Origin: Leptospiraceae bacterium
GTDB lineage: Bacteria; Spirochaetota; Leptospiria; Leptospirales; Leptospiraceae
Assembly: GCA_017996175.1 (NCBI GenBank)
Contig: JAGOHK010000009.1
Coordinates: 20,069 to 84,068 of the forward strand
DNA length: 64,000 nucleotides
Direction of reading: 5' to 3'
The translations under genes were made by a program, and so were the position numbers. Below, piece by piece: positions 1 through 11,000 of the stretch (positions are counted from its first letter, which is position 1; every line of letters begins with the position of its first letter). The notes beneath the pieces are model-generated. The model saw nothing but the letters and a program-made list of their open reading frames with translations. It did no database searches and was not told the origin of the DNA.

Positions 1-673
1 TTTGCATAAATTCTTCCATCGAGTCATAACCAAGTATCTTGACTAAAGCAGGGTTTGCTTGTAGAAATATTCCTTTTGAACCGCCAGTGTTTCTATAAAC
101 ACCTACATTTAGATTGTCTACAAGTGTACGGTATTGTTCTTCTTGTACTTTTAATTTTTCTAAAAGAATAGCATTTTTATTAATTTGTAAATAATATTCG
201 ACTGCACTGTCTAGAGTGGTTAATAACCGTTTGCCGTCCTCGCCTTTGACTATGTACCCGAATGGGCGAAACTCGTTCATGATTTCAAAAGGATTTTTAA
301 TGTCCTGATAGGCTGAGTGAAATAAGATTGGAATATAAGCATTTATTTCTTTGATTTCAAGGAAAGTATCGAATCCGTTTTTTCCTTCCATCTTTATATC
401 TAAAATTACAGCGCATACTTCTGAGTTAACGCTATTCACTCCTTCTTCCCCATTGCTACAAAGTACAATCTCGTATTTCTTTCCTAGTGTGATTTTTAAA
501 GCTTCTCGAACATTTAAATCATCATCTATTACTAGAACAGTTGGCTTCGAGTGAAATAGAACTTTTTTTTCGGATTTAGGTTTTGAGGACGACGAATTAT
601 TTTCTCTATCAGAATTTTCTTTTATATGTTCTACGGTTCCCCGAAAAAGAGCAAATTCATCCTGTGTAGTCAT
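1..673 (-). CDS. Response regulator receiver-PAS protein (3' end beyond the window)
   Basis: The gene starts at ATG 673 and runs off the window, so only the first 224 residues are seen. A short acidic N-terminal tail (MTTQDEFALF) matches the tails of the two related receivers at 718-2031 and 15390-16775, which supports this start. A CheY-type receiver follows, with the acidic pair D50-D52, phospho-acceptor D92 in the motif ILDIKMEGKNGF, and the conserved lysine K143. After a short coiled linker a PAS-like domain begins near residue 180 and is cut off. The output domain is not visible; by analogy with its paralogs it may be a histidine kinase or ATPase. It lies 44 bp downstream of the next regulator gene and is probably co-transcribed with it. 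No strong ribosome binding site is visible. Confidence 0.85.
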   Translation of the reverse strand, partial: MTTQDEFALFRGTVEHIKENSDRENNSSSSKPKSEKKVLFHSKPTVLVIDDDLNVREALKITLGKKYEIVLCSNGEEGVNSVNSEVCAVILDIKMEGKNGFDTFLEIKEINAYIPILFHSAYQDIKNPFEIMNEFRPFGYIVKGEDGKRLLTTLDSAVEYYLQINKNAILLEKLKVQEEQYRTLVDNLNVGVYRNTGGSKGIFLQANPALVKILGYDSMEEFMQ

Positions 674-717
674 AGTGTTTTGGAGAGGATTCGTCTCGAC
701 ATCTCTCTAGTATTAAA

Positions 718-2031
718 TCATATTTTAAACTCTAACAAAAATCGAACACCATTTTTTTGTTCTATATGGATTGTGCCGTTTAATTGTTGCGCTAATAATT
801 CAATCAAGCGAAGTCCAAATCCGCTAGAATTTTGGAAGTCTACAGAATCAGATAAACCATTTCCATTATCATGAATGACAATAAAGAATGTTTTCGTATC
901 TATTGAATTTTTGGTCTCTGAATTTGATCTTAAACCAACTTCTATTAGAATCTCTCCGTCTAGTCTGTCTAAAAATGCATATTTCATAATATTCGTTAGA
1001 AGTTCGTTGATAATAATTCCAATTGGTTGTAATCGCTTAGTATCTAAAATAAAATCTTGGACATTTATTTTTAGGCTAACGGATTCATGATTCGGGAAAT
1101 TATTTATGATCTGTTCTACAAGTGGTTGGATATATTCTTTAATGGACATCTCGGAAAAACTAACAGACTGATACAATTTATCATATAAAACCATCATACT
1201 ATGAATTCGGGATTCCGCTTCGAATAATGCTTCTTGGGCTGCTCGTTCTTCCAACATTCCAGCGTGCAAAGAAAGAATAGATTTGAGTGTAGTCATATTA
1301 TTTTTAATTCGGTGGTGTACTTCTTTTAAAATAATTTCTTTTTCTACTAATAGAGCTTTAATTTCTTTTTCTGCATTTAGACGAACTTGAATTTCTTTTT
1401 GTAATTCTTTATTTGCATTTGTTAGTTCCTGAGTGCGCTTATTCACCATTAGCTCCAAGTTTTCTCGGAGATCCTGGAGTGCTAAATTTTTAGATTGAAG
1501 TGCTTTTACTAGAAATATATTTTTGTTAATTTGGTCATAGTAACTTACTGCACTTTCGACTGTGTCTTGTAGTTCTTTACCCTCTGATCCTTTGATCACA
1601 TAGCCAAATGGTCGGTATTCGTTTAATATCTCCAACGGATCTTTCAAATCCTGATAAGCAGTAAGAAAAATCACGGGAAGATAGATGTTTTTTTTCTTAA
1701 TTTCTGTTAAGGTTTCAAACCCGTTTTTGCCTTCCATTTTTATATCTAAAATTACAGCAAATATATCGGGGTTTATACTTCTTATTCCAGTCTCACCATC
1801 ACCGCATAGAATAACCTTGTATTTTTTTTCAAAGATGAGTTTTAGTGCTTCCCTTACATGTAATTCATCATCGATGATTAAAATGGTCTGTTTGGAATCT
1901 CTTTCTTTATCATTATTTACAATTGAATGTGGATTACTATGAGTAACCTTTCTAGAATCGGAATTTTCCTTTGTATTATCAAATTCATCTCGAAATACAT
2001 TGAATTCATCTTTAGATGCTGAGTTACTCAT
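718..2031 (-). CDS. Response regulator-histidine kinase hybrid (HisKA_2 type)
   Basis: This 437-residue soluble protein has a receiver domain in front of a histidine kinase. The receiver shows D54-D55 and phospho-acceptor D96 (VILDIKMEGKNGF). A coiled-coil helix (about residues 175-235) leads to the H-box EVHHRIKNNM with likely phospho-histidine H240; the HRxKN pattern is that of the HisKA_2/HWE group. The C-terminal ATPase domain has an N-box (IIINELLTNIMKYAF), a G1 box (HDNGNGLSD) and a G2-like SGFGLRL. There are no membrane segments, so it probably relays signals from a cytoplasmic partner such as the giant hybrid kinases encoded just upstream. The receiver is close to those at 1-673 and 15390-16775, which indicates recent duplication. 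Confidence 0.9.
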   Translation of the reverse strand: MSNSASKDEFNVFRDEFDNTKENSDSRKVTHSNPHSIVNNDKERDSKQTILIIDDELHVREALKLIFEKKYKVILCGDGETGIRSINPDIFAVILDIKMEGKNGFETLTEIKKKNIYLPVIFLTAYQDLKDPLEILNEYRPFGYVIKGSEGKELQDTVESAVSYYDQINKNIFLVKALQSKNLALQDLRENLELMVNKRTQELTNANKELQKEIQVRLNAEKEIKALLVEKEIILKEVHHRIKNNMTTLKSILSLHAGMLEERAAQEALFEAESRIHSMMVLYDKLYQSVSFSEMSIKEYIQPLVEQIINNFPNHESVSLKINVQDFILDTKRLQPIGIIINELLTNIMKYAFLDRLDGEILIEVGLRSNSETKNSIDTKTFFIVIHDNGNGLSDSVDFQNSSGFGLRLIELLAQQLNGTIHIEQKNGVRFLLEFKI

Positions 2032-2053
2032 TTGGGTTTATGTATTTCCTTTT

Positions 2054-2473
2054 TTAAAATGCTTGTTTTATGGTCTGTAATAGTTCTACGATATCGTAAT
2101 TGCCCTTTGTTAAATATCCTGAATGGGGAAGGGATTCTGCTAGTTTTGCCTGTTCGTTATTACCCGCATAAGCAGAATGAAAGATGATTTTTAAATTTGG
2201 ATATTGATTTTTTAGTAATGAAAATATTTCTATTCCGTCTTTGTAAGCCATTTTTATATCCAGGAGAACTACTTTGATTTCGGAATTCATTTTTTGCAAA
2301 ACTTCTTCGTATGAATAACAGATGAGTAATTTGTAGTCTTTATTTAATACAACCCTAAGTGCTTCAATTACTTCTGGGTTGTCATCAATTATTAGAAGTG
2401 GTTTTTTTTCGTTTTGCGGTTCATTTTTTTTATCGACGATTGATTCAAATTCCTTTTCTAATTGGCTTACCAT
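2054..2473 (-). CDS. Single-domain response regulator
   Basis: This is a lone CheY-like receiver with no output domain. The acidic pair is in LLIIDDNPEV, the phospho-acceptor Asp is in VVLLDIKMAYKDG, then comes the Thr/Ser-Ala position (FHSAYAG) and the conserved Lys (GYLTKGN). I chose ATG 2473 because AGAGG lies six bases upstream; an in-frame ATG at 2491 would add six residues but its spacing to AGGTGG is poor. The gene sits between the 1809-residue hybrid kinase and the receiver-kinase, so it is a likely phosphoryl shuttle between them. The change from KMEGKNG to KMAYKDG sets it apart from the three fused receivers nearby. Confidence 0.85.
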   Translation of the reverse strand: MVSQLEKEFESIVDKKNEPQNEKKPLLIIDDNPEVIEALRVVLNKDYKLLICYSYEEVLQKMNSEIKVVLLDIKMAYKDGIEIFSLLKNQYPNLKIIFHSAYAGNNEQAKLAESLPHSGYLTKGNYDIVELLQTIKQAF

Positions 2474-2574
2474 GATTATCCTCTCTTCCATATTCCACCT
2501 AAAACACGGTAGACTTTTATGGATTATTTACTTTCATTTTAACTTAAAGTAACATCGTTGTTACTGTGTTTTAT

Positions 2575-2613
2575 CTCATCGTTCTTTTATCGGCATGCAT
2601 TGGTGGTAAACTT
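2575..2613. repeat. Degenerate copy of the ATCGGTG intergenic repeat
   Basis: The segment reads TCGTTCTTTTATCGGC followed by a diverged CATTGGTGGTAAACTT. It matches the repeats at 22067, 53164, 53291, 54688 and 54777 with several mismatches. It occupies the gap between two genes on the minus strand. Confidence 0.55.
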
Positions 2614-5600
2614 TTATTTTTCTAACGGGAGTGTAACCGTAAATGTAGTTCCTTTTCCTAGCTCAGATGATACCTCGATTTTTCCATTGTAAAGAGTGAT
2701 GATTTTTTTGACTACACCTAATCCTAAACCTGTTCCAGAATCTGGTTTTGTAGAAAAAAAGGCATCGTAAATTTTACTTAAGTGCTCGGAAGAAATTCCA
2801 ATCCCATTATCTGTAATTTCTGCTAGAAAACTATTACTGGAAATACTAGTTTTAATTGTAATGGTTCTAATTCTTGTTTCTGTGATACTTTTATCAAGTA
2901 GTGCGTCCTTTGCATTGAGTAATAAATTTTTAAACACTGAATCAAAATGGCTATCTAACCCTTCAATTATAGAGGTTTCTTTTGCTAAATCGAGGTTAAT
3001 CACTATTTTATGCTGTTTCCAGTTTTTTTCGTATTCGTCATTAAGGTTTTTCAATAGAATATTCAGATCAATTTGGCTTTTACCAATTTGTTCGTTTCCT
3101 ACTTTTGAGTAATCCATAATCTGTTGGGTAATAGATAATCCCTTAGATACAGCTTTGTAGATCATATTCAGGCTAATTTCTGTTTGCTCCTCATTTTCAA
3201 AAATTACTTTCATTTCACTGAGCGCTAACTTTAAAGTATCCTCTGGAATTTTATCTTTTATGAGTAGATAGATTTCTTTTAACTTTCGATTATTAATAAG
3301 GTTAATACTTTGAAATGGTTCACCTGCATCCTGACCTAGAATATGTTGAATCACAAGTTTAGGACCGACTAACGCATTTCTCATTTCGTGCGCAAATCCA
3401 CCGGCTAATTGTTTTTCTGTAGTTTCTTTCTCTAGAACTAGAATTTTTTTATGTGCTTCTTCTAATTGCGTTGTTCGTTCTGTTACTTTTTCTTCTAGGT
3501 TCGCATACAGGCTTGCATTTTCGAGAGAAATGGCAGCTTGAGAGGATAATACCTGTAATACTTCCAATCTATCTTTTGTAAACACACCAGAAATAGAATT
3601 ATTCTCCAAGTATAAAATTCCAGAAATTTCTCCGTGGTGTAAGATTGCTGAACAAAGGATTGACTTGGGTTCTTTTTGGAGGATGTAAGGATCGGAGATG
3701 AAATTTCCTTCCTTAGAAGCGTTGTCTAGAACAACAGACTCTTTGGTTCTTGCGACGTATTGAATAATGGAAACAGGGGCAAGGAATAAACCAGTTTCGG
3801 GGGATTTAATTGAGCGTGATTGTAAAATTTCAGCATACTCTTTATTAGACGCTCCTTCTGCTTCGATTCTCCATTCCCCATTTTTTTCTTTTAAGAGAAG
3901 CCCTGTCTCTGCTCCTGCATTTTCTATTACTGTATGCATCATTTTTTTTAGGAGTTGGTCAATTACGATTTCCTGAGAAATAGTTTGAGATGCTTTCATG
4001 ACAGAAACCAAATCGAGGCTACTTGTATTTTCCTCTAAACTAGAAAGAGTTGTGTTTATTGTATGTGTACCTAATTTAGTAGACTTTCCTTTTTTGGTTA
4101 TGAGATGCCCGTATTTTTTTTCAAGCTGTGTTGTCTTTGCTTTGGCACCCCAGAGAGCATAAAGATAATAGGCTTTATTTAATAACATTTGGGCTAATTC
4201 CTCTTTGTCTCTACTTAACCAGAAACGGGCATATAGCTCGTTAGCCAATGCCTCTTCTTGCAAAAATTCATTTTGTTTTGCTAGTTTAGCTGCCTTATCA
4301 TAAAAATCAATCGCCTGCCAATCTTCCCCTAGGACACGAGCTTTTTCAGCTTCTACTAGATAGTATTTGTGAAGACAATTTGCCGCACAGTGGTCTGCCC
4401 AAGTTTTCATTTTTGCTTGGTTTGCGTTGACTTTGGTTAAGATCGCTTCTTTTTCTTCCGTCGTCGCTATGTCGGAGTATTGCTTTAACTTTGTTAAGGA
4501 ATCATAGAGATGAAAAAGAACAACATAGAAGGTAGAAGGTAGTGCACCAATATATTGCCCGACCATTTCCAAATTTTTAATAGCTAGTTCTTGCTCCTCC
4601 ATAAGATAAGAAAGAATGAGTTTATGGAAATAGGGTAAGCATAATGCGACACTGTCATTTGCCTTCTGATGAATCGGGAGCATTTCTTCTTCATTATAAA
4701 CATCCCCCTTGAGTATGTAGGGAATTTCTATATCGCCTGATAAGTTCATTAGGACTTGGAGAAAAATGGATATATGGTTGAATATAGTTTCCTGCTTGAT
4801 GTCTCGAATAGCCTGTCTAAACTTAGTAGTTTCTTTTACAAGTTTTGTTAATTCGTTTCCAGCAAAATAGGAATAGACATTATAATACTTCGCAGACCAG
4901 CTAGCATATTCAAAGTCACCAACTGCCATTCCGACTTGGTAAGCTTCCAAAAAAGGCTTACTTGTATTTCTTATAGGTTCTTTCCAATGCTGTAAAAAAA
5001 CAGTCACAATGTACAAGGTGTTGCATTTATATTCAACGATTTGCATTCTGTCTATCAGCTTTAATGCTAACTGCCCAAATTGATAGCCCGAATCAATATC
5101 ACCAACTATCCCACATAAAATTAATCCATAGCAGGAATAAGTCATCGGAGAAGTAGTAGCATTCCCGTTTTTTAAAGATAATTGAATCATCATAAAAACT
5201 AAAAGAGGGAAGAGTCCAGGATTTACTTGGAAGCAAGGACCATAAATCAATTCCATTATTCCCATTGCCAAAATTTTTTCCCGATCTTCCATTACGGGTA
5301 ATGTAAGTAAGTCGTTGGTTCGAATTGAAGAAAGTGTCTGCATTGTCTCTCCAAGTCTCTTTCCAATCTCTTCTTGGCTAGGTTTTTCGGGAAGATCGAT
5401 ATCCATAAGTCTTAGTATTTCTAAGGCAGATTGGATTGCCCCGAGTGAATCGTGCTGTGCAATGCATGCAAGAATTTTTATCCTGTAAACTTTTACTTTG
5501 TCAACTAACGAAACGTTATGCGCCAATAAGACCTCGAGTATTTTTTCCATGTCTTCAAACTTACCGGAAAGATAAGCAGTTTCCGCAGCTTCAATATAGA

Positions 5601-8043
5601 CTCTGGCGGCGAGATTAAGATTATTTGTCCAGCCATCTTCTGAAAGTAAAGTCATTGCGTTCCATGCATAATTAAAAGCAGGTTCATACGCTGCAGAGAG
5701 TTTCGCTTTTTTCGAAACAGATAGGTTTAATTCGATTAGCTTCTCTCGTTCCCCTTCCTCAGAGATTAAATCCATTCCTATATTTAGGTGATTTACTATA
5801 TCAAATAATTTTTCTTCCTGTACTTCGTTTGCTGATTTTTCTAAAAGTAATCTTCCTACTTTAAGGTGGACTTTTTTTCTTTCTGATTCTGCGATGAGGG
5901 AATAACTTGCTTGTTGGACTCGGTCATGTAAAAATCTATATTCGGGTATGATTGATTCGAATACACTTGGGTCGTTTGCGGATATATTCGTGTTATCCTC
6001 ATTTCCAACGAGATTATAGGTGTCGCTTGTCGGGAGAATTAAGCCTTCTTTTAATGCGTCCCATAACTCTTTAGCTGTTTTAGTCCGAGATTTTTCATTT
6101 ATAGTAGACAAAGTTTTTAAATCAAACTGATTTCCAATACAAGCGGCTAATTGGAGAATATTTTGTGTAACCTCTGGCAGTTTTTTTATTTTATTTGCCA
6201 TGAGGTCAACAACGTTATCCGTTATCTTTCGTTTTTGAATTTCTCCTATATCCCAAACCCATTTTCTTTTTTCGAAATCAAACTGGATTAGGTTTTCCTG
6301 GTGTAACATTTGTAGAAATTGGTTCAAGAAAAATGGGTTTCCCTGTGTTTTCTCATAACATAAGGAGGCGAGTGTTGTTGATTCAGCTTGGGGGACTAAT
6401 AGAGTATCCGCTACTAATTGAGATACATGGTATAGACTTAAAGGGGAAAGGGAAATCGTACTAGTTGTAATTCCTCTATTTTTAATTTCTGCAAGGGTAA
6501 TCAGAAGTGGGTGTGTTGGATCTACTTCATTGTCTCTGTAAGCACCGATCACTAAAAGGTTTCCGATTTCGGAGTCTGTCATAATAAGTTCAAGTAAGTG
6601 AAGAGAAGGAAGGTCAGCCCATTGTAAATCATCTAAAAATAAAATAAGGGGCGACTTTCCTGATGTAAATACTTTTACGAATTGGCGAAACAACAAATTG
6701 AATCTATTTTTGGATTCATCAGAAGATAGGACTAATACGGGAGGTTGTTTTCCTATGATTAGTTCCACTTCCGGAATTACATCAATAATTACCTGTCCAT
6801 TTTGTCCTAGGGCAGAAAGAATTTTTGTTTTACGAGCGGCTAATTCCTCTTTGCTTTCTGCCAGAATTTGTCTAACCAATTCTTGAAATGCTTGGATGAG
6901 TGACGCATAAGGGATATTACGCTTATACTGATCGAATTTTCCTCGGATGAAAATCCCTTTTCTCTCTACTATAGGTTTATATATTTCCTGTACAATGGAA
7001 GATTTGCCTATACCAGAATAACCGCTAATGAGTATGATTTCTTTTGTATTTTCTTTGATTCTACCAAAAGCGTTCATTAGGGTTTCTACTTCTTTTACGC
7101 GCCCATAAAGCTTTTGTGGAATTTCGAAACGGTCTGAAATATCATGGGCACCAATTTGTAGAGACGGGGTAATCCGTAGGGACAGGTCGCGACCTGTCCC
7201 TACGGATTCAATATTGTCCAGACACCATTTTAAATCATAAACCAACCCGAATGCACTCTGGTATCTATTTTCTGCTGTCTTTGCCATTAGCCGCAGAATG
7301 ATTTGGGATAGAATTTCCGGTATATCTTTATTTATCTCGTGTGGTGGAATTGGATCTTTTGCAATATGGCTATGTACAATCTCCATTGCGTCCTGACCGG
7401 AAAATGGAACTTGTCCTGTTAGCATATGGTAGAATGTAGCGCCTAACGAGTATAAGTCGGTACGATAGTCCATAGCTCGGTTCATTCTGCCTGTTTGCTC
7501 GGGTGACATATAGTTTAATGTTCCCTCTAATACATTTATATTTCGTAGGCTGGTCGTTTCGTGAGAAAGCTCAGAGGAAATTCCAAAGTCGATTAGTTTT
7601 ACTTGGTTTGTATTCGGATTCCATACAATATTAGCGGGGTTAATATCTTTGTGGATGATCTTTTTAGCATGAATAAAGGTGAGACTTTCTGTAATTTTAA
7701 TCGCTAGAGGTAAAAACTGATTTACCGTAAATGTATTGGAAGCCAAATAATCAGTTATCGACTCTCCATCAAAATCTTCTATCGCCATTATATATGTGTT
7801 TTGGAATTTGGATAACTCGTAGACTTTAATAATTCTTTCGTCTTGTAGGTTACGAGTAATTTCAAACTCTCTGGTGAATCGTGCGATTTCTTCTGGCGAT
7901 GGAAATTCTTTTCGGAGTTGTTTTAAAATTACTTTTTCAGAAATATTGCTGTTATCCGCATCACTTTTTTTTGCACGGTATACTATTGAATTAGTGCTTT
8001 CGTAAATTTCTTTTTTTATTTCATAGTTTAAGATTGTATGCAT
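2614..8043 (-). CDS. Giant Ser/Thr kinase-AAA ATPase-TPR-GAF-histidine kinase hybrid
   Basis: This 1809-residue multi-sensor protein starts at ATG 8043, six bases after AGGAG. Domains in order are: a PknB-like protein kinase (K41, catalytic loop HKDINPAN with D133, DFG at 152-154); a PknK/MalT-like AAA_16 ATPase (Walker A GYSGIGKSS at 341-349, Walker B LILFLDDLQW); a long TPR-like helical region (about 700-1290); a GAF domain (about 1335-1480); a coiled coil; a HisKA helix (GFAHEMRNALVG, H1552); and a HATPase_c domain (NLLLNAKDA, DNGIGIS, GTGLGLG). Both kinase halves look intact. Such proteins are known in Leptospira, cyanobacteria and myxobacteria as large cytoplasmic signalling hubs. A palindromic element lies inside the kinase-AAA linker (residues about 279-291). 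A paralog lies directly upstream. Confidence 0.93.
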   Translation of the reverse strand: MHTILNYEIKKEIYESTNSIVYRAKKSDADNSNISEKVILKQLRKEFPSPEEIARFTREFEITRNLQDERIIKVYELSKFQNTYIMAIEDFDGESITDYLASNTFTVNQFLPLAIKITESLTFIHAKKIIHKDINPANIVWNPNTNQVKLIDFGISSELSHETTSLRNINVLEGTLNYMSPEQTGRMNRAMDYRTDLYSLGATFYHMLTGQVPFSGQDAMEIVHSHIAKDPIPPHEINKDIPEILSQIILRLMAKTAENRYQSAFGLVYDLKWCLDNIESVGTGRDLSLRITPSLQIGAHDISDRFEIPQKLYGRVKEVETLMNAFGRIKENTKEIILISGYSGIGKSSIVQEIYKPIVERKGIFIRGKFDQYKRNIPYASLIQAFQELVRQILAESKEELAARKTKILSALGQNGQVIIDVIPEVELIIGKQPPVLVLSSDESKNRFNLLFRQFVKVFTSGKSPLILFLDDLQWADLPSLHLLELIMTDSEIGNLLVIGAYRDNEVDPTHPLLITLAEIKNRGITTSTISLSPLSLYHVSQLVADTLLVPQAESTTLASLCYEKTQGNPFFLNQFLQMLHQENLIQFDFEKRKWVWDIGEIQKRKITDNVVDLMANKIKKLPEVTQNILQLAACIGNQFDLKTLSTINEKSRTKTAKELWDALKEGLILPTSDTYNLVGNEDNTNISANDPSVFESIIPEYRFLHDRVQQASYSLIAESERKKVHLKVGRLLLEKSANEVQEEKLFDIVNHLNIGMDLISEEGEREKLIELNLSVSKKAKLSAAYEPAFNYAWNAMTLLSEDGWTNNLNLAARVYIEAAETAYLSGKFEDMEKILEVLLAHNVSLVDKVKVYRIKILACIAQHDSLGAIQSALEILRLMDIDLPEKPSQEEIGKRLGETMQTLSSIRTNDLLTLPVMEDREKILAMGIMELIYGPCFQVNPGLFPLLVFMMIQLSLKNGNATTSPMTYSCYGLILCGIVGDIDSGYQFGQLALKLIDRMQIVEYKCNTLYIVTVFLQHWKEPIRNTSKPFLEAYQVGMAVGDFEYASWSAKYYNVYSYFAGNELTKLVKETTKFRQAIRDIKQETIFNHISIFLQVLMNLSGDIEIPYILKGDVYNEEEMLPIHQKANDSVALCLPYFHKLILSYLMEEQELAIKNLEMVGQYIGALPSTFYVVLFHLYDSLTKLKQYSDIATTEEKEAILTKVNANQAKMKTWADHCAANCLHKYYLVEAEKARVLGEDWQAIDFYDKAAKLAKQNEFLQEEALANELYARFWLSRDKEELAQMLLNKAYYLYALWGAKAKTTQLEKKYGHLITKKGKSTKLGTHTINTTLSSLEENTSSLDLVSVMKASQTISQEIVIDQLLKKMMHTVIENAGAETGLLLKEKNGEWRIEAEGASNKEYAEILQSRSIKSPETGLFLAPVSIIQYVARTKESVVLDNASKEGNFISDPYILQKEPKSILCSAILHHGEISGILYLENNSISGVFTKDRLEVLQVLSSQAAISLENASLYANLEEKVTERTTQLEEAHKKILVLEKETTEKQLAGGFAHEMRNALVGPKLVIQHILGQDAGEPFQSINLINNRKLKEIYLLIKDKIPEDTLKLALSEMKVIFENEEQTEISLNMIYKAVSKGLSITQQIMDYSKVGNEQIGKSQIDLNILLKNLNDEYEKNWKQHKIVINLDLAKETSIIEGLDSHFDSVFKNLLLNAKDALLDKSITETRIRTITIKTSISSNSFLAEITDNGIGISSEHLSKIYDAFFSTKPDSGTGLGLGVVKKIITLYNGKIEVSSELGKGTTFTVTLPLEK
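7171..7208. repeat. Coding palindrome P1 (38 bp, perfect)
   Basis: A perfect 38-bp inverted repeat centred at 7189/7190. The core GTAGGGACAG...CTGTCCCTAC is 28 bp, with symmetric flanks AATCC/GGATT. It is translated in the giant kinase as ESVGTGRDLSLRI. The paralogous kinase at 8098-13464 lacks it and is eight residues shorter in this linker. Confidence 0.9.
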
Positions 8044-8097
8044 TTATAACTCCTAGGCATCGGATTTGAGATTTCACCTTTAGATTCATAAAGTCCG

Positions 8098-11000
8098 TTA
8101 AAATATTGGCAAACTTATCGTAAATGTCGTTCCTTTTTCGAATTCTGATTTTACTTCAATATTTCCGTTGTAGAGATTTAGAATTTTTTTGACTACACCT
8201 AAACCTAAACCTGTTCCAGAATCTGGTTTGGTTGAAAAAAAGGCATCATAGATTCTAGCTATATGTTCGCTTTGTATACCAATTCCGTTGTCTGTAATTT
8301 CTGCATAAAAGTTGTTATTTTGAATCAAAGTTTTTACTACAATTAATTTAACTCTTGTGTCTTTGATTCCATTATCCAAAACAGCATCCTTTGCATTTAA
8401 AATTAGATTTTTAAAAACAGATTCAAAGTGAGACTCGAGTCCACTGATAAGAGGAGATTCTTTTGTTAATTCGAGGTGAATCGTAATTTTGTGCTCAGTC
8501 CAATTATTTTGGTATTCGGAAACAATGCTTTCTATAATTGTATTTAAGTTGATTTGATTTTTTCCAATTTGTTCATTTCCTACTTTTGCATAATCCATGA
8601 TTTGTTGGGTAATGGATAATCCTTTGGAAACCGCTTTGTAAATCATCTTAAATCCATTTTCTAATTTTTCTTCATTTTCAAAAATCACTTTCATGTCTTT
8701 TAAGATTGTATTTACAACATCCCCTGGGAGTTGGTCTTTTATTGCTAAATAGATTTCTTTTAGTTTGCGATTATTCTCTAAATTCAAACTCTCAAAAGGT
8801 TCTCGCCCATCTTGTCCGAGTAAGTGTTGAATGACAAGCTTTGGACCGACTAACGCATTTCTCATTTCATGCGCGAACCCACCGGCTAATTGTTTTTCTG
8901 TTGTATCTTTTTCTAATACTAGAATTTTTTTATGTGCTTCTTCTAATTGAATTGTTCTTTCAGTTACTTTTTCTTCTAGGTTGGCGTAGAGTAGTGAATT
9001 TTCCACACTTACTGCAATTTGAGAGGTAAGAATTTTTAGTAATTCTATTCTATGCGGTGTAAAGGCAAAAGTGGTTAAATTATTTTCCAAATACATAATA
9101 CTTACCAATTGCCCTTGGTTTAGAATCGGATAACAAAGAATAGACTTAGGTTTAACATGGAGAATATAACTGTCATTAATAAAGAGACTTTGGGAAGATG
9201 CATCATCTAATAGTACAATAGATTGTGTTCTAATTACATAATTAATTATACTTGCAGAAAAATTAAAATTTGGAGATATAGTGTCTTTTTCAGAAACAGT
9301 AAACAGTTTAGACTGCAATACCTCAATAGACTTTGGATTAGAATGTCCCTCTGCTTGGATCAGCCATTTTTCATTTTGTTTCAGTAAAAATAATCCTTTT
9401 TCTGCTCCTGCATTCTCTAATACTATTTCCATCATTTTAGTTAGCAATTTTCCGAAATGGATTTCTCCTGCAATCGTTTGGGAAGCTTTTATCACTGAAC
9501 CAATATCTAAAAAACTATTTCCAGATGAAGTTACATTTTCAGTATTTGAAAGAGAAGTAATAGATGTTGAGAGAATATTTTTATCTAAAAGTTTTCTTTC
9601 TATTTTAAGTAAATGGGAATATTTTTTCTTCAACTGGTTTACCTTTACTGAGGATCCCCATCTTTGATAGGCATAAATCGCTTCTTTTAAGTAGATAGAG
9701 GCAAAGTTTTCTTTTCCCCAGGACAAATATAGATTTACCGCTAATTCATTTGCAAGTGCCTCTTCTTGAATATATTGATTTTCTTTCGCGTTCGAAATTG
9801 ATTTTTCAAAAAGTTCAATTGCGGATAATAGATTGTTATTCAATCGATTTCTTTCTGCTTCTATTAAATCAAATTTATGTTGAAAATTCATGGGTGCTTT
9901 TTCTGCCCATTTTTTCATTTTCTCTTGGTTAGCCGTTACCCTCTCTATAATTTTACTTTTTTCCTCTTCGTTGGAATTATTGTAAATGTTTAGCCTAATT
10001 AAAGAATCGTATAGGTAATATTGAGTAAGTGTTACAGACCCAGAGGCGGCGGCTATATTTTTTTCTGCGTTGATTGATTCTTCTAAAGCTTCGGTATAAT
10101 TTTCTATTGAATAATTATAAATCATTCTATTCAGATAAATTATCCAAAGTCCTGAAATGTTATTTGTTTCTAAAAGAATCGGGAGAGTAGAATTATAATA
10201 AGACTCAAAATAAGGGGTATAGGAGTCATCTACAATTTCAGTCCAAGTTTTTGCGGCATAACGAAATAATTCGTTAAATAAAAGTACAAAGTCTTGTTTA
10301 TGCTGCTTCATTGTTTGACTAAATTTATCCATTTCTTCTAATAAAATAGGTAAGTTTTTACCAGCTACATAAGCATGTACGCAATATTGCATAGCATCTA
10401 ATACACTATTTGTTATATCCCCCGTTTCCATTCCAACTCTATACCCATCTAAAAATGGAGCTAGGGATTCTGTTAAATGTTTTTTCCAGTGTATAATAAA
10501 TAAATACACGTAAAAATAGGTTCTTGCTTTAAATTCATTTGCGTTTAGTCGATTTAAGAGGTTAATAGCTAGTTGCCCAAATTCGTATCCAGTATCAATA
10601 TCTCCAACCGCTCCACATAAAATCAATCCATAAGAAGCATAACCAAAAGTAGACGCATGTGCATTTCCATACTTAATAGAAAGTTCAATCATTGCAAATG
10701 TAAACATTGGGACTAATATGGGTGCCGCAGTATAAGTGACTGGCATAACGGAAGAAATGATTTGTATAGCGGCTAACTTTTCTGGATCAACCATTTCCGG
10801 TAGAGTAAGTAAACCTTCTATACCTATCTTAGTCCAAAGTGCGTGAGTATTTCCTATGCCTGCGCCTATATCTGCTTCCGAAGGTTGGGCAGGAATTTTT
10901 ACACCAAGTAAATTTAAAATATCTAGAGCAGTGTTTATCGCTTCGGAGACTTTATTTTGAGCAATAAAAGCAAGAATTTGAGTATCATAAATTTTTGCCT

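Noticed and set aside
626..1090. Two plus-strand open frames
   Set aside because: They are antisense to receiver and histidine kinase genes with clear domain matches on the minus strand.
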